This document shows, in pieces, positions 1-12,345 of a DNA stretch of 64,000 nt. The notes under the pieces are model-generated. The model saw only the letters and a program-made list of their open reading frames with translations. It made no database searches and was not told the DNA's origin. A program made the position numbers and the translations under genes. Source of the DNA: Thunnus maccoyii (Eukaryota > Chordata > Actinopteri > Scombriformes > Scombridae); NCBI RefSeq assembly GCF_910596095.1, contig NC_056552.1, positions 12,877,111 through 12,941,110 of the forward strand, in the 5' to 3' direction. Numbering within the stretch: the stretch's first letter is position 1; each line of letters starts with the position of its first letter.

Positions 1-1614
1 AGCACAGTTTCAATTTCTTTTTTTTTCCCTTTTTCTCTACAACTACTCGGTCGAGTTCAAATCTTTGGTTTTCTCCAGTGATTTCAGTCCAGCCGTTTAT
101 TTATCAAGTAATTTATTCATACATTTATTTGAAGCATCGCTCAATAGCATCTGACCTCGGCGCCCCATCATCCGACTCTCCCTTCCGAGACAGAGTGCAA
201 TCGGTCCCTCATGAGTGAGGGAATGCAGGTCAGAGGCAGAATTTACTTGGGGAGGGGGTCGGGGCAATTTTCACAATGTGGTGGTGTTAAGCGGGTAATC
301 ATAATGTGATAGTGCTCTAGCTGCTGGGGTCATATTTGCTTATGAATGTTAAGGAGGACTGCTTTAAAGGCCTTAAAAATTACCCCTGATATCAAAAACT
401 GACCTTTTGTTGAGACTGCAACATGCTACGATCATTAGAATTACAATGTGAGGAGCTTTTGCCAAATTTCATGTTAAGAACATGCTAACCCCTTGCAACT
501 GTCCTTAACTCGTATTCTGATAAAAGAAAATGTATATAGTATAAGAGTATATATGTCTATATAATTGATTTGAGACAATAAGATGTACCAAATTCAATCT
601 ACTTTTGTGGTAATAATTTAAAATATATGCCCCATAAAACACCATCAAACCTAGATATTCACAGTCAACATGAGTGTTTACTAGAAGTCACTAAATCATC
701 CATCATTTGGCATAGAAAATCAATACTGTAGTGAGGTTACCAATTAAGCTACCTGTGTCTTTTATCTGCTCCACAGATAAAAAATCTTATGTTCCTATGT
801 TGCACTTTAAATTAAAATACAAAAAGGTTTATAGATCTATTTATAATGTTCAGCATGAGCTAGTTTTCTTTTTTCTTCACAATAACCCAACCTTCAAATG
901 CTATGAAACTGGGGCTTGGAAGTTAGAATACACAAGACTTTGCCACCAATGAAAACTTTCAGTTAACTCGACGAAGCACACATCCAAGGAGTTCAGCTCT
1001 TATCAGAGAGCAGGATAATTGTTGAAACAGGTGTAACTGTCGAAGTGTCAGCGCGCCTCTCTCTGTGTTCTGGTCCCCGAACCAACCTCCGCCTATGACT
1101 CCATCTCATAAGTCTTTCAGACAACCTTGGTGTGATTTCTTGACAAAAGCACACACGCTCTCAAGGTGCACTCGAGTGCGATGTAAAAAGGGACAAAAGC
1201 AGAGCCTGAGAGAAGATAGGAGAAGAAATGGATTTCTTCTCTAATTATGCAAGAAAAAGAGACTTTGTGAAGATAAAGTTGGGTGACACAAGGGCATATT
1301 GAGGGACACACTCACTTTAGGAAGATTTTTCAAAGTGGGAGGCACAAATGGATGTTTGTGCTATAAGCTATGGCTGCTAATTGGTACAAACTTAATGAAT
1401 GCAGGGTGCTGTGTGGAGACAGATGCTTTGTGCAATGTGGCAGATTTCAGTGGCTGCGCGTCTCTCTCCATCGCTGGAACATCAAGAAGAGGAGAACATT
1501 TGGCAGGTCACAAAATTATGCGAGGAAAAGGGGAAGCCCAAGAAGAAAAAAAAAATGTAAACAGTTGTTTGTTTATTTTTTCGTTAATTTATGGGTGACT
1601 GTGTGTATATGTGA

Positions 1615-1649
<35 letters not shown>
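1615..1649. repeat. (GT)n microsatellite
   Basis: About 17 uninterrupted GT units are read directly. Confidence 0.9.
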
Positions 1650-1652
<3 letters not shown>

Positions 1653-2272
1653 AGTGTGAGAGTTAGCAGTTCTCAAGCGCTTGTCTATTTGTTTGAGCCA
1701 TTGCTTTTGTTTTGTCTTTCTTGCCTCGCCAGCTCTGTGGCTCTCAATTAGCGTGCAAGCCTCAGGGACCTAATTAACCAGTTCAATTAATAAATAATTT
1801 TCTTAAAAATCTCATACAAGCCATTCTGACATTTGTCAGCCACTCAGGAGCTGTTGTGTGTGTCTGTGGGTGTGAGAAAAAGAGAGAAAAAGGGAGAAAA
1901 TGATTAGCTTGTTTGCAAGCTCTGCTTATCCCCCAGGTGGCTGATGCAGGGGACAGTGCTGTGTGTGTGTGTGTGCAAAGCTGGATGGAGAGGGGCTTAC
2001 TCACAGTGCTGGACCCCACAGCAGAGGAGGGCCCCCATGACCTTTTATCGAGTGTCCAATCAATAATGTGCGAGCGTCCATCTCTTTGAGTTGCAGCCCG
2101 AGCCTGGGCTTCTGAAGGCCTGTGGCCAGCAGCAAAGCGGGATGGGAATGGGCTACACAGTGGGGCAAAAGAGTCCTTGGGGGGCCAGGAGTGGAACAGA
2201 ACCAACCGCCTCATGTCATTTACTCATAATGATGTCTTCCTTTAGTTAAAAAAAGGAGGGGTGCAGGGCATG

Positions 2273-2274
<2 letters not shown>

Positions 2275-2305
<31 letters not shown>
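2275..2305. repeat. 31-base G homopolymer
   Basis: An uninterrupted run of about 31 G residues. The exact length is uncertain because such runs are error-prone in assemblies. Confidence 0.85.
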
Positions 2306-2306
<1 letters not shown>

Positions 2307-5300
2307 GGCAGTGTACCCCCTCCTCCACTAGCCACAGCAGATTCAGCCTCTCTCTTCCTTTGTCTGACAGTGAAAGCATCCTCTTTGGTCTGTCACCAGG
2401 CTCAGTGATTAAGGAGTATAAACAGACCCTGGCTTTTTTCACATTAGAATCCCATTTAGTGTTTCTTATCATAGCTATCTATCTGGTCACATGTTGGGAT
2501 GGAGTTGTATTTCATTGTTTCGTGAACTGTAACGTATATTCCCTTGTGGGCACAATGGGACAGATGTGCTTGTTTAATTTGTAGCATTATCTCCAAACAT
2601 CGACATTACAGGATCTGGTTGTCACCGCCAAAGAGCCAGCGCTGATGGATCTGACTGTGTACCAGTGTTCATTAAACACACTCCAAACAGCCTTCAAACC
2701 GACTCCATTAGTGGCTGCCTCTAGAACAAGAGGCGTTTGAATGCAATTTTTGACCATGAAATGCTCTTTAAGCAGATGAACGGAACTTGAAAGATGAACA
2801 AGACTTGAAGTTTCCTTTTTTTTTCTTGAAAATGCCAGTGAGGAGTCAATCACTGGATATCAAAGCAGCAGGGACACACAAGAAAATCCAGTGATAATAC
2901 ATGGGCTGCCCACATTCACTGAAGACTGTTAAGATGGCCATCACGAGAATCAGCGCCGACACAAAGAGCAGACACCGGCCTTTCAGCGAGCAGCTAGCTG
3001 TCGCTCTGTATTAGCTGCTGGCATGCGACGACAGTTTGCGTTGAATTGAGATCCTGTGGAGGGAGTCCAGAGACTTACTCAAGACACTTGGCTGACCCAC
3101 ACTGCCTACAGCAGTCAACATATGGCTCCCTGGTCTGGCTTCATTGTATACGTATTGTGCAATTTATTTCTACACTGTTCCACTGAGAATACCCACACAA
3201 AATGAAGCTGGCTTGACTAAGGAAGGAAATATATTCTGGCAGCCAGATAAGAAAAGCAAGTTAAATATACCAGCAGACAAATAACTATTAAAGTCTGCAT
3301 GTTCATATTAAGCATCATCTGTGGTAGTCATTCCTCATCACAACTGGGCTGGAGAGATTTCAGTGCATCGATCGGTAAAGTAAGTGTGTGAAAGAGAGTA
3401 TGAGTCAAAAGGGGATCTGAAGGTGGGCTGACAGATGGAAGACACATTGAGGACCTAAAGATGGAGAGATCACTTTTGTTCACTGTCAGGTTTGACCGAG
3501 GCCTTCTCTACTCAGAGGTGACTGTTGCACTCTCTGGCGCCCTCCAACATCCCCCTGAGATCACTCCACTCAACTCCACTGCCTCCGCTTTGATGCAAAA
3601 GGGGGGTTATTGTGTAAATATTTTGCTTGAGCATTTGAGCATCTTAATCTTCCATAAGGTGATCTTTGGAGTGGAGCAACACGGGGTGCTGATGTTCAGA
3701 GGAGCTCCCAGTTGTAGAAAGACAGAGGCAGCGAAAGAGACAGAGAAGGGAGGGAGAGGAAAAAGAAGGTCTGTGTACTTGCTAGAGTGCTGGGAGCTAG
3801 AGTTCACTACGGGGGCGTAAGTGTGTCAAGAAGAGCGCTTTTCCCCCATCCGCAAGCCCCGGGCCCTCTCCACAACATTAAAAAGCATAAACAGTCAATA
3901 CTGAATGTAACTCAGAGAAAGAGCAAGAGAGGGAGCGTGGAAAAAAAGAAACAAGTATGAGAACGCAAGGGTTTTTCAAGCGTTACACAACATAGTGAGA
4001 TCAGAGAAATGGAGGCTGGGCTGTAGTGTATAGTTGCAAAGCTTTCTGATGGAGGAAGGGAGCATCTCCAAGTGAATCATTCATTGCGGGCGGCAGGGGT
4101 GTAAATATGAAGGGGAGGGTTGAAGAAGAGAGGGATCAGGGAAATGCACACCTGGTGCAAGACAGGGGTCAGATTGGCCCTACACAAAAGGAAACGAAAG
4201 GGAAAAAGAGAGTTTTTTGGCATACCTCCGTTTAGACAGCAGCAGTGCTTCTATCGGTGGAGCGCTTGTGCAAAGCAGGACAGAATGGAGTAGGTAGAGG
4301 GTGCATATGGTGGTAGGCTGTCTCTGCCGATACACATGCTGAAAAACACATGCCGATGAGAGGGAGGCTCGTATTATTTTTTATACAAAAAAAAAGAGTT
4401 TCAAACGTTCAACATTTTAGACTTGCAGTTTGAGATGTGAGGGCTTGTTTATCTGTGGCACATTGTTCTTGCTCATAATCGCTCAAGAGTCTCAATCAGT
4501 CACTCCCTCTCGCCGTCTCTCACAAGTTTTTCAAACGGTATCTCCCAAACACTCGACACCTGGCTGACTGACTTCAGAGCTGAAATCAGTGGAGAAGTCT
4601 GTGTGTCTCTCAGTCTTTTTTAATCATCCATTCAGTCACTCCTCACATGTTCAAGCCTATGCATTTCGGGGAGATCTCCCTCTATAGACAGATCATAAAC
4701 AAGTACAGCTTACTTTGGATGTGCAGGTGTAGGATGGCTATTGCAGACAGCATGGTGTTGGTCTTGAGGACATATGCAATTCATTGTATGTGATTAAATA
4801 AATCACAGTTTTCTTTAATTTATCAAACCAAAATTGCTTACCATTTAATTAAAATTTTATAGAGAAATGTGGATCATAAAGGATGTATAACTGCTGCCAC
4901 AAGACTACCATTTAAAAATGGTTTAAGATGTCTACAGTATCCTTGAAATGACAACAAAAAGGAACATCCAGAAAGGATAATTGCAAAGAAAAATATAAAC
5001 AACCATATGGCGGTATCTTTATTTTCAAGGTTCTCTAGTTTATTCAGAAGTCATGAACCAGTATTTTCTTCAATAAACTATTACATCTTAAACCAAGGAC
5101 ATTTTGACCACATACTGTTTTTCTCCTTGAGAGAATGTTCTCTTGGTTTATGGCCAAACAAAAGTTACTTCAGTGCAAAAAACTGTTTGAGCCACTTCCC
5201 TGCCAGAGCAAGACCCTATATTTTAAACATTTGGAGGAAGGAACAATATCTATGAAAGTGTGAAATTTGATTTCTACCCCAAGGAATAGGCCGTTTCCTT

Positions 5301-6504
5301 CTGTTGTCAAACAGAATGACTAAACATGCTCATTCACATGCTCCCATGGTATTATTAATTTATCACTTCAGAGTTTTCCATGCTCTCACATACACGCACC
5401 CGCATATACATACATACACACCCGCACACACGTTTGCTTCTCGATGATTGACAATGTGATAAATTTTATTTGAATATGGCTGACATGAATTATGTAACCA
5501 GAGAGACTGGTGGCTTTGTTGCTTCCCTCTAGCTCTTCGCTTTTCCTCCAAGATAACATACAGTTGATAATTTACAGTAGAACACATTCTGAAACTATAA
5601 AGAAAGATATAGCGACAATGCCCCACAGAGAACAAAACAGAGTGCTTCAGTGCAGCCCAGCTGAGCTGATTCTGAGAACTGCAGAGAAGTGGAGAGAAGG
5701 TTCATATTGTGGCAACGCTGCAATAAGGTTAGGTGGTTGACACTTTTGACACTGGAAAGTGATTTGTTCAGCTCTGATGGTAGCGATGAGGTCTCAGGAG
5801 ACTGGGTTAGGCCGAAAAAAGAGAAAAATAAACACAAATGAAAGAAAAAAAAAATGAGCACAGCACCCGTGGTATCTGATGTTGATAGCTGTGGCGAAAG
5901 ACTGCCTTTGAAAGGCTTGAGGAAAGTGACAATACTGTATGTTTTTTCATTGTTGCTGCTCTTCAAGACGGCTAACATAAAAAAAAACTTGTCTGATTGG
6001 TCTGAAAAGACTGTCAAATGTCAAGCAGTTATCAAACGCCAGACATGTTTTCTTTTAAAAATATACCGGCAGAAGGAAAAGCCTAACCTTTCAGCGAGTG
6101 AGTGGAAGTCACTCATCCCATCATGTGCGGCACTCTACACAAGCAAAACCCTTGCTCTTTACAAGACTTACACTTTCCCCACTGATTCAAGTCTGTAGTT
6201 GTTGACACAAGTTGTCTACTGCTGAAATAGATGGATCTGTAAAAATACCTAATTTATTTACTTGGTGGGTTATAACACAGAGCCAAGTGGACAAACTAAC
6301 GTTCACGCATTACCTAAAAAATGTTTTCCTGTATATGTACAAGATGATGCAGGAACACAAAATTAAGCCATTTTATTGTAAGTAATCTTCAGAGAGCTCA
6401 TGATAAACAGGTTTTTCCTTCAATTCATGGTCACTTTTAGATCTGAAATTGCTTCAGTCTTTTTGTGGTATCCCTCGCTCTTTTGCATCATGTTTACATT
6501 TTAA

Positions 6505-7267
6505 AGGGAAACTTCAATATTTTTCAGCCTGGACCCTTTTTTTCCATCTTTTTGTGGCAAAGTGACTAATAGGGACAACGATTTTTGAAATTGGTCCAGT
6601 ATTGTGCGAGAGAGCTTCAGCCAATAGCCACGAAACAGGCTGCAATGTAAGCCGATGGGGCAATAGTGCCCTGTCAATGTACGTCCACTAAAAGTGCTTC
6701 TTTTTGCCACTGACAGGCTCAGATTGTTATTTTAAGTGTCTCACAACATTATGGAAAGGACCATACAGAGAAATAAAACTTTTTCTTTACCTTTCGCTTG
6801 ATCCAGTCTGTTTGTTATTGTGTCTAACTAAGTCTTGCTCAAGAAAAAATCTTGAGCCATGACAGAGTTGGAGAGAGGAGTGCCAGGAGGAGTTTGTTGT
6901 GTTGGAATACAGAAAGTGTAGCTTAGTCTTATCTGAAAGATTTTCAAAGTCATGGCTTAATATTTAGCTGATCCAAAAACAACTCAACTCTTGCGAGATT
7001 TCAGAACGAGACTTGGTTAGACACAATAACAAGCAGAACAGATCATGCAAAAGGTAAAGAAAAACATTTTATTTCTCTTTTATTTCTCTGTATGGTCCTT
7101 TCCAGGGACATTAATAATCCGAGCCTGTCAGTGGCAAAAACAAGCACTTTTAGCGGATGTGCACTGACGTACACTGGACCAATTTCAAAAATGTTGTCCC
7201 CATTAGTCACTTAGACACAAAAAGATGGGAAAATAGGGTCCAGGTTCAAAAATACCGAAGTTTCCCT
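6505..7267. mobile_element. Long-hairpin MITE with TTAA target duplication
   Basis: The element starts AGGGAAACTTC and ends with the inverted match GAAGTTTCCCT. It is flanked on both sides by TTAA (6501-6504 and 7268-7271). The two arms, about 6505-6838 and 7016-7267, pair over most of their length around a central spacer of about 180 bp. There is no transposase frame, so it is non-autonomous. TTAA duplication fits the piggyBac or Kolobok superfamilies; AGG-type ends seem nearer to Kolobok, but this is not proven. Many mismatches between the arms point to an old insertion. Confidence 0.8.
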
Positions 7268-10200
7268 TTAATGTGGCCTGTGCAGATTTATGTCATAATC
7301 GTCGGCCCAGACTGACAAGAACAGCTTGCTGAACACTGGATGTACAGCTGTATTTTGGTGTTCCAGTTCCTGTAGCTGATGTTGTTCAACTCCCCTCACA
7401 CTGAGCGGCACTTGTAAGAAAAGGGAGATGGGACGACAATGTCCTTGATTTTCAAAGTGGTGAGACTTGTTAATGCCCTCATTTTCATGTACACCACTGA
7501 ATCAATCATTACTGCTCCATTGCACTGTTCAAACAAACTTCTGCACAACTTTCACATGAACCTACATTTCTATTCTCATTATTTTATTCGAAGAGAGTCT
7601 TTGTGCTTTGTGCTGGCTGCACAGGCAGGTCAGAGATCAGCATGGAGCTGGCAGGGATTCAGTGTCTTGCTCAAAGACACTTTCGTAGACTGGGTTCTTG
7701 CTATCGTGGGCCTTGAGCCCAGCCATACTGCCCTACAACCCCAACACCGACAGCCGATGTGAATCTCAAAGACTGTTACACTGAATATTTTTCTCTTGCA
7801 CTTTTGTTGGATTGTCTAAAGAGTAGTGAGTAATCAATGACTTTTTATCTCCAAATAAGAAACTACAACATTTCTAGCAATGGTTACCTTGACCTGTAAC
7901 TGGGGAAAAAAATAGTCACATACAGTATTCACAATAGAGTTAATAAGCTAATTACAAAAGGGATCTAATAGAAGCATCTAGTGAAATACCTAGGTAATAT
8001 ATCACAATGAACAATAATTCTGCTTTGTTTTTATTTGTTGTACTTGTTGTTGTTTTATTTGGCTTCAGAACAAAATGTGTTGCTGAGGATGGAGACATGC
8101 GAGAGGCAGACAATGGAGTTGTGAGTTGTCACATTGTCCTACATCTATGAGTCGCTGAGTCGCACCGGGGGGCTGAAAAGTGAGTTCTGACAGCCAGTTA
8201 TCTCTGAACCTGGCAATGCTGAGGCTTTGATATTGGTCAAAAACCCGATCAACTTCTCAGATATAAATTATTTTAATTTTCAGGCACAAATTCCTCCTTA
8301 TCCACCTTTAAAAATGTTGAAAACTTCATCTTTGTGAGGTAGTTGGATTTTTTTAAATCCTGCAGCCAGAGTTAAAGTGGTCACCAGTTTTTGTTTAAAA
8401 CACAGCAGCTGACAAGGCCACAAACATCACATCTACATTTTCAAAAGAAGGTGAGTCCAGGACAAACTTTGCACTTTTGATTTCTCTGCAGTAAACGGAG
8501 GTGATAATGAACATTAATATGTACAGCTGGCTCTTTATACAACTCTTGCTGTGCTGCCTTTGGTGTCCTGTTGAGAGGGTGTCTAAGCAGTGCACCATCA
8601 ATGGCAGGGAACAAAGCCAGAGAAAATATCAAGTCTTTTTCCACAACTGCGTGCCTGCCTTGCTCTGTCTTAAGATTAATCTAATTTGGTCTTTATTGAG
8701 AAATGGGTAAGAGCAGTTTTGTTTTATTTATGTATGTTTTTTCCTCCTCTGCTCCTTTCCTTTGTTGCTTCTCCTCGGCTGCCTCTGACAAAAGACAGCC
8801 AGCCTGCCAAGCCCGGTGTTGCTCTGGGACGGACCTGTCAATCACTCCTGACGGCACCCTGACAACATGTACGTTAAAATTTCAAACGGGACTCAAAGGC
8901 GGCGCGTGACAGCCGAGCCTTTGAAAGTGGCTGTAGCGCTCGGCGACAGCCAGAGGAGTACGGGTGGAAAACAAACTAGAAAACAACAGTGCGGAGGGAA
9001 AAGAGAGAGAGAGTCAGAGACAGAGGGAAAGAAAAAAACAAAAGTTAAAAGCAAAACAGTGAAGAATGTGGGTCTTGATGATGGGAATTGGCATTAGATT
9101 CTCCCTTGGTGTATCATTGTTTTTTAATTTGGTTGAAACTCCCCTGAGTGGAGCTTTCGGTCTTCCAGGGACTCTACTGAGGGCCCGTTCTCGCCGCAGT
9201 CCAGGGACATGAGCGCCTCTTTCCCATTCCTCTGAGGCCTCACTCAGATCAAGTAGAGCCTCTTATGCATCTCGCTACCCTATCCTTCAACACAAAACAA
9301 CTGTGCACGAATGTTAATAACATTCTTGATTCCATCTTGCATTACCTTCGTTTCACGGTTGTGCAATTAATTCCCAGTAGAAATGGAAACCAGTGCTTGC
9401 CACTAAGATAAGCCTTTTCTGTAGAATTCATAAATCTAAGATGTGTAGCCTCCAATACTGACAAGAAAATGTACAGCTCAATTTAGATTCCAGCTCTGCT
9501 GTCCTGTATGTGCAAGGATGAAATCTTTTTTAAAACGCTATGTCTCTGCAAACCTTGCCTACGAGCGAACAAATGGCATATGGCGTTCAATGTGCAAACA
9601 CAAGGCTTGAGGATGTACTTTCAAACGATCGCCCGCACAACACACAGGCACAGACCACCACCACCTCTTCAACATGGCTAAATGAACAGTGCAAATGGGG
9701 TACAACACAAAGGCCCGGGCTGTGCCAGACCCTATGGGAGAACTGCCATCTCTGCAGTCCTGCAGTTTGTGCACTGATCCTTCAGTCAGCATCCACATCT
9801 GCAGTTCAAAAACACACTGGCTTGAAACTGCTACAAAGCTAACTGTTCATTGTCTGTCTGAGACTTTGTTTGACCATGCTGTGTGTGTGTGTGTGCGTGT
9901 GTGCATGTATGTGTGTGTCTATCTTAAGTTTGTTTGAAACATTCTAAAAGCAAGTGTAACACTGTAGTGTGTGTGTGCAGCGAATGTGTGTAATGCTTCT
10001 ACAAACACGAGGACAAGCAGCATGTGTGCTGGGACAGAGGTCATGTCAGCCTGTTAGTGACTTTGTTTTTTTTTTTTCTTTAACTTCTCCCTGGGTAAAA
10101 CTATGTCTGACCGCTGATAGGCTTCAGTACAGACAGGCACCATGGCACTAACACACACACACACAGAGCACCTGAATGTGTGCCATTGTCTATCTCATGT

Positions 10201-10340
10201 CTATATGCATGTGTGTCCAAGCTTACTTACAAATGTATACATGCAAGCAAACAAACACTCATACAAGCTGCTCAGAGATATGGCTGTGGTATAAAGAACT
10301 TTAAAAAGCGATTCTGCAAACAGCCAATGCTTTGGCTTCT

Positions 10341-10354
10341 AGTGCCCTCTAGTG
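10341..10354 (-). promoter_or_regulatory. CTCF-like motif
   Basis: The minus strand reads CACTAGAGGGCACT, a good fit to the vertebrate CTCF core (CCASYAGRKGGCRS). It is a motif match only, in the desert left of the crystallin genes. Confidence 0.35.
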
Positions 10355-12298
10355 CTTGGAACTATCTGGCAAATTAACTGGGATATCTTCTGAATGCTGA
10401 AGACAAACTGAGAACTATTTAAATGTACTAGTGCTAACGGACAGAACAAATGTGTATGTTGCTCAACTTGTGAATAAAACAAGTTTAGAAATTAGTTTTA
10501 CTTGAGCATGAACGTGAAAAGGTGACATCCAAAATTGATAAAGCAAGGGGCAGAAAAAAGGAAGGCACTTATTTCACAATTAGAAATCTCATAAAAAGAT
10601 CTAAGGCATTTACATACTTTAAAATATTCAAATTATAAAACATACATGTCCTCCAAAAGAACTAAAAGTCTAAATACCACAGATCTAAATTTTACTACAG
10701 TACTTAATTGTGTTATTTTTTCATGGTTTTAACTATTTATATTTAAATATTTTACATTTGTACAAAAACGAACATTTGTCAACATCAAGAATATTACTAT
10801 TATAATGATCCCATATGTGAGAAATTCCTTTTGTGTTTTTAAAATGTGAAAAGTGGCTGTTTTAAACAAGCTGTTCTATTAACAAAGCTGGATCTACACA
10901 CAAAAGCTAATTTCAAATAGTATAACAAGCCTGTCTTATCTGTTGAGTCCCATCAAATTGCTTTATAATATGATCAATCAAATTAATTTACATAAATACA
11001 TAGCTTTTATTTTATATTCATCCCCTCAAAAGGGGCTGCTGTGGCAGGACTGAGTGTAGATTATCTCAACATTTTCTAAATCGTGTTTCTTTATTCTTAA
11101 GGACTAAACAGCTGCAATGCACAAACTTCTTTGTAATCAAAACAATTCAAATACACTTTCACTTTCTTTGTAAGATTTTGTTTGTCAGGCTGACAATAAT
11201 ATATCTTAATCTGATCAAACTGAATCTCTTGTGGAATTTAAGAGTCCAGATTTTTTTCTGGGAGCCTATTTGTAAATGTGTGATATAAAAAATACCTCAC
11301 ACATAAACCTGTTTAATAACTACAATATGTTGTTTTAAGTGTGTCATGTGAGAAAGTGATCTAAGACCTTTATTATTTTAAATTATGAGCTCATAAGCAA
11401 TCGCGTGCGTCTGGACAAAAAAAAAAAAAACATCCCGTCATTATGCTCTGTTGTGTATTATTAATGTGGTGCACAGAAAAGGCCTTTGAAAAACTGGAAA
11501 TCCAAGTAACATTATCAAGGTGCCATGCACTACAAACAATATTTTCCCATAAAAATGTGACTTGTTCATGTAACTGATGCAACCTTGCACTTTTTGTCTT
11601 CCACGTGTTTATCCCCTCAAATGACTTAAGTCTTTCATACATAATTTGGCACAAAAATGTTTTTATGTCTCGTCACATCAAGGAACATTTTCCCCTGTGA
11701 AAATACTGTAAACTGATACTGTAGATTGTTATATATCTGAAGACTTATTTTGTTCGAGAAATATAATATAATACATAACATAAAAATTAAATAGTAATCG
11801 CTTCTAAAGTGAAAAATATCCAATCCAATACATCTTGACATATATAGCCAAAGCCATTATAACCTAACATATTTAGGGCAACTAAGGTCACTGCCTTTGA
11901 GCAAGTGGATATTCCATGTGAGGATATTAATGTAGTCTTATCTACTGCTTAATTTAGTATAATAAGGAAGGGTTTTTGTAAATCATATGCGTGTATTTTT
12001 TCGCATGCATGATAGAGCCAGCAGAGGTGGGATTTGAGAGGCACCTCAAAGCTATGATTATCCTGAGTGTCTCTGCCCAATAATGTTACCTGCTGGGACA
12101 GCAGCACAGCTCCTCTAAATAAATTGCAAGTGGCCTTGGGCAATAAGAGGAACCCTCCTTTGATCTGCCTGACTGCCAACGAGGAAAATGTGCAGGCAGT
12201 CAATCAAGCTCTTAAAGCTTTGCAACAATGGAGCCGACCCCAGTTTATTATTTATTTTTTAAATTGATGTATTTCATTATCACAAGGTGTCTACTTGC

Positions 12299-12345
12299 TG
12301 GGGTAGCGAGGGAGGGGAGGGGAGGAGGGGTAGGGTGGGGGGGCA
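12299..12345 (+). other. G-rich tract, possible G-quadruplex
   Basis: The plus strand contains repeated runs of three to seven G separated by short loops. This matches the usual quadruplex pattern. No gene is nearby. Confidence 0.45.

Larger units (their letters stand above)
1..6500. other. Gene desert, left part
   Basis: I see no credible coding exon here on either strand. The open frames are short, carry no recognisable motif and have no matching splice partners. Contents are a GT microsatellite near 1615-1649, a pure G run at 2275-2305, and moderately GC-balanced patches (about 2020-2220 and 2930-3060) that read like conserved non-coding DNA rather than decayed repeat. The function of these patches cannot be told from one sequence. 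Confidence 0.6.

Noticed and set aside
1783-2214. 143-codon minus-strand frame in the gene desert
   Set aside because: Composition is that of non-coding DNA with a CA tract translated as His-Thr repeats; no domain, no splice context.
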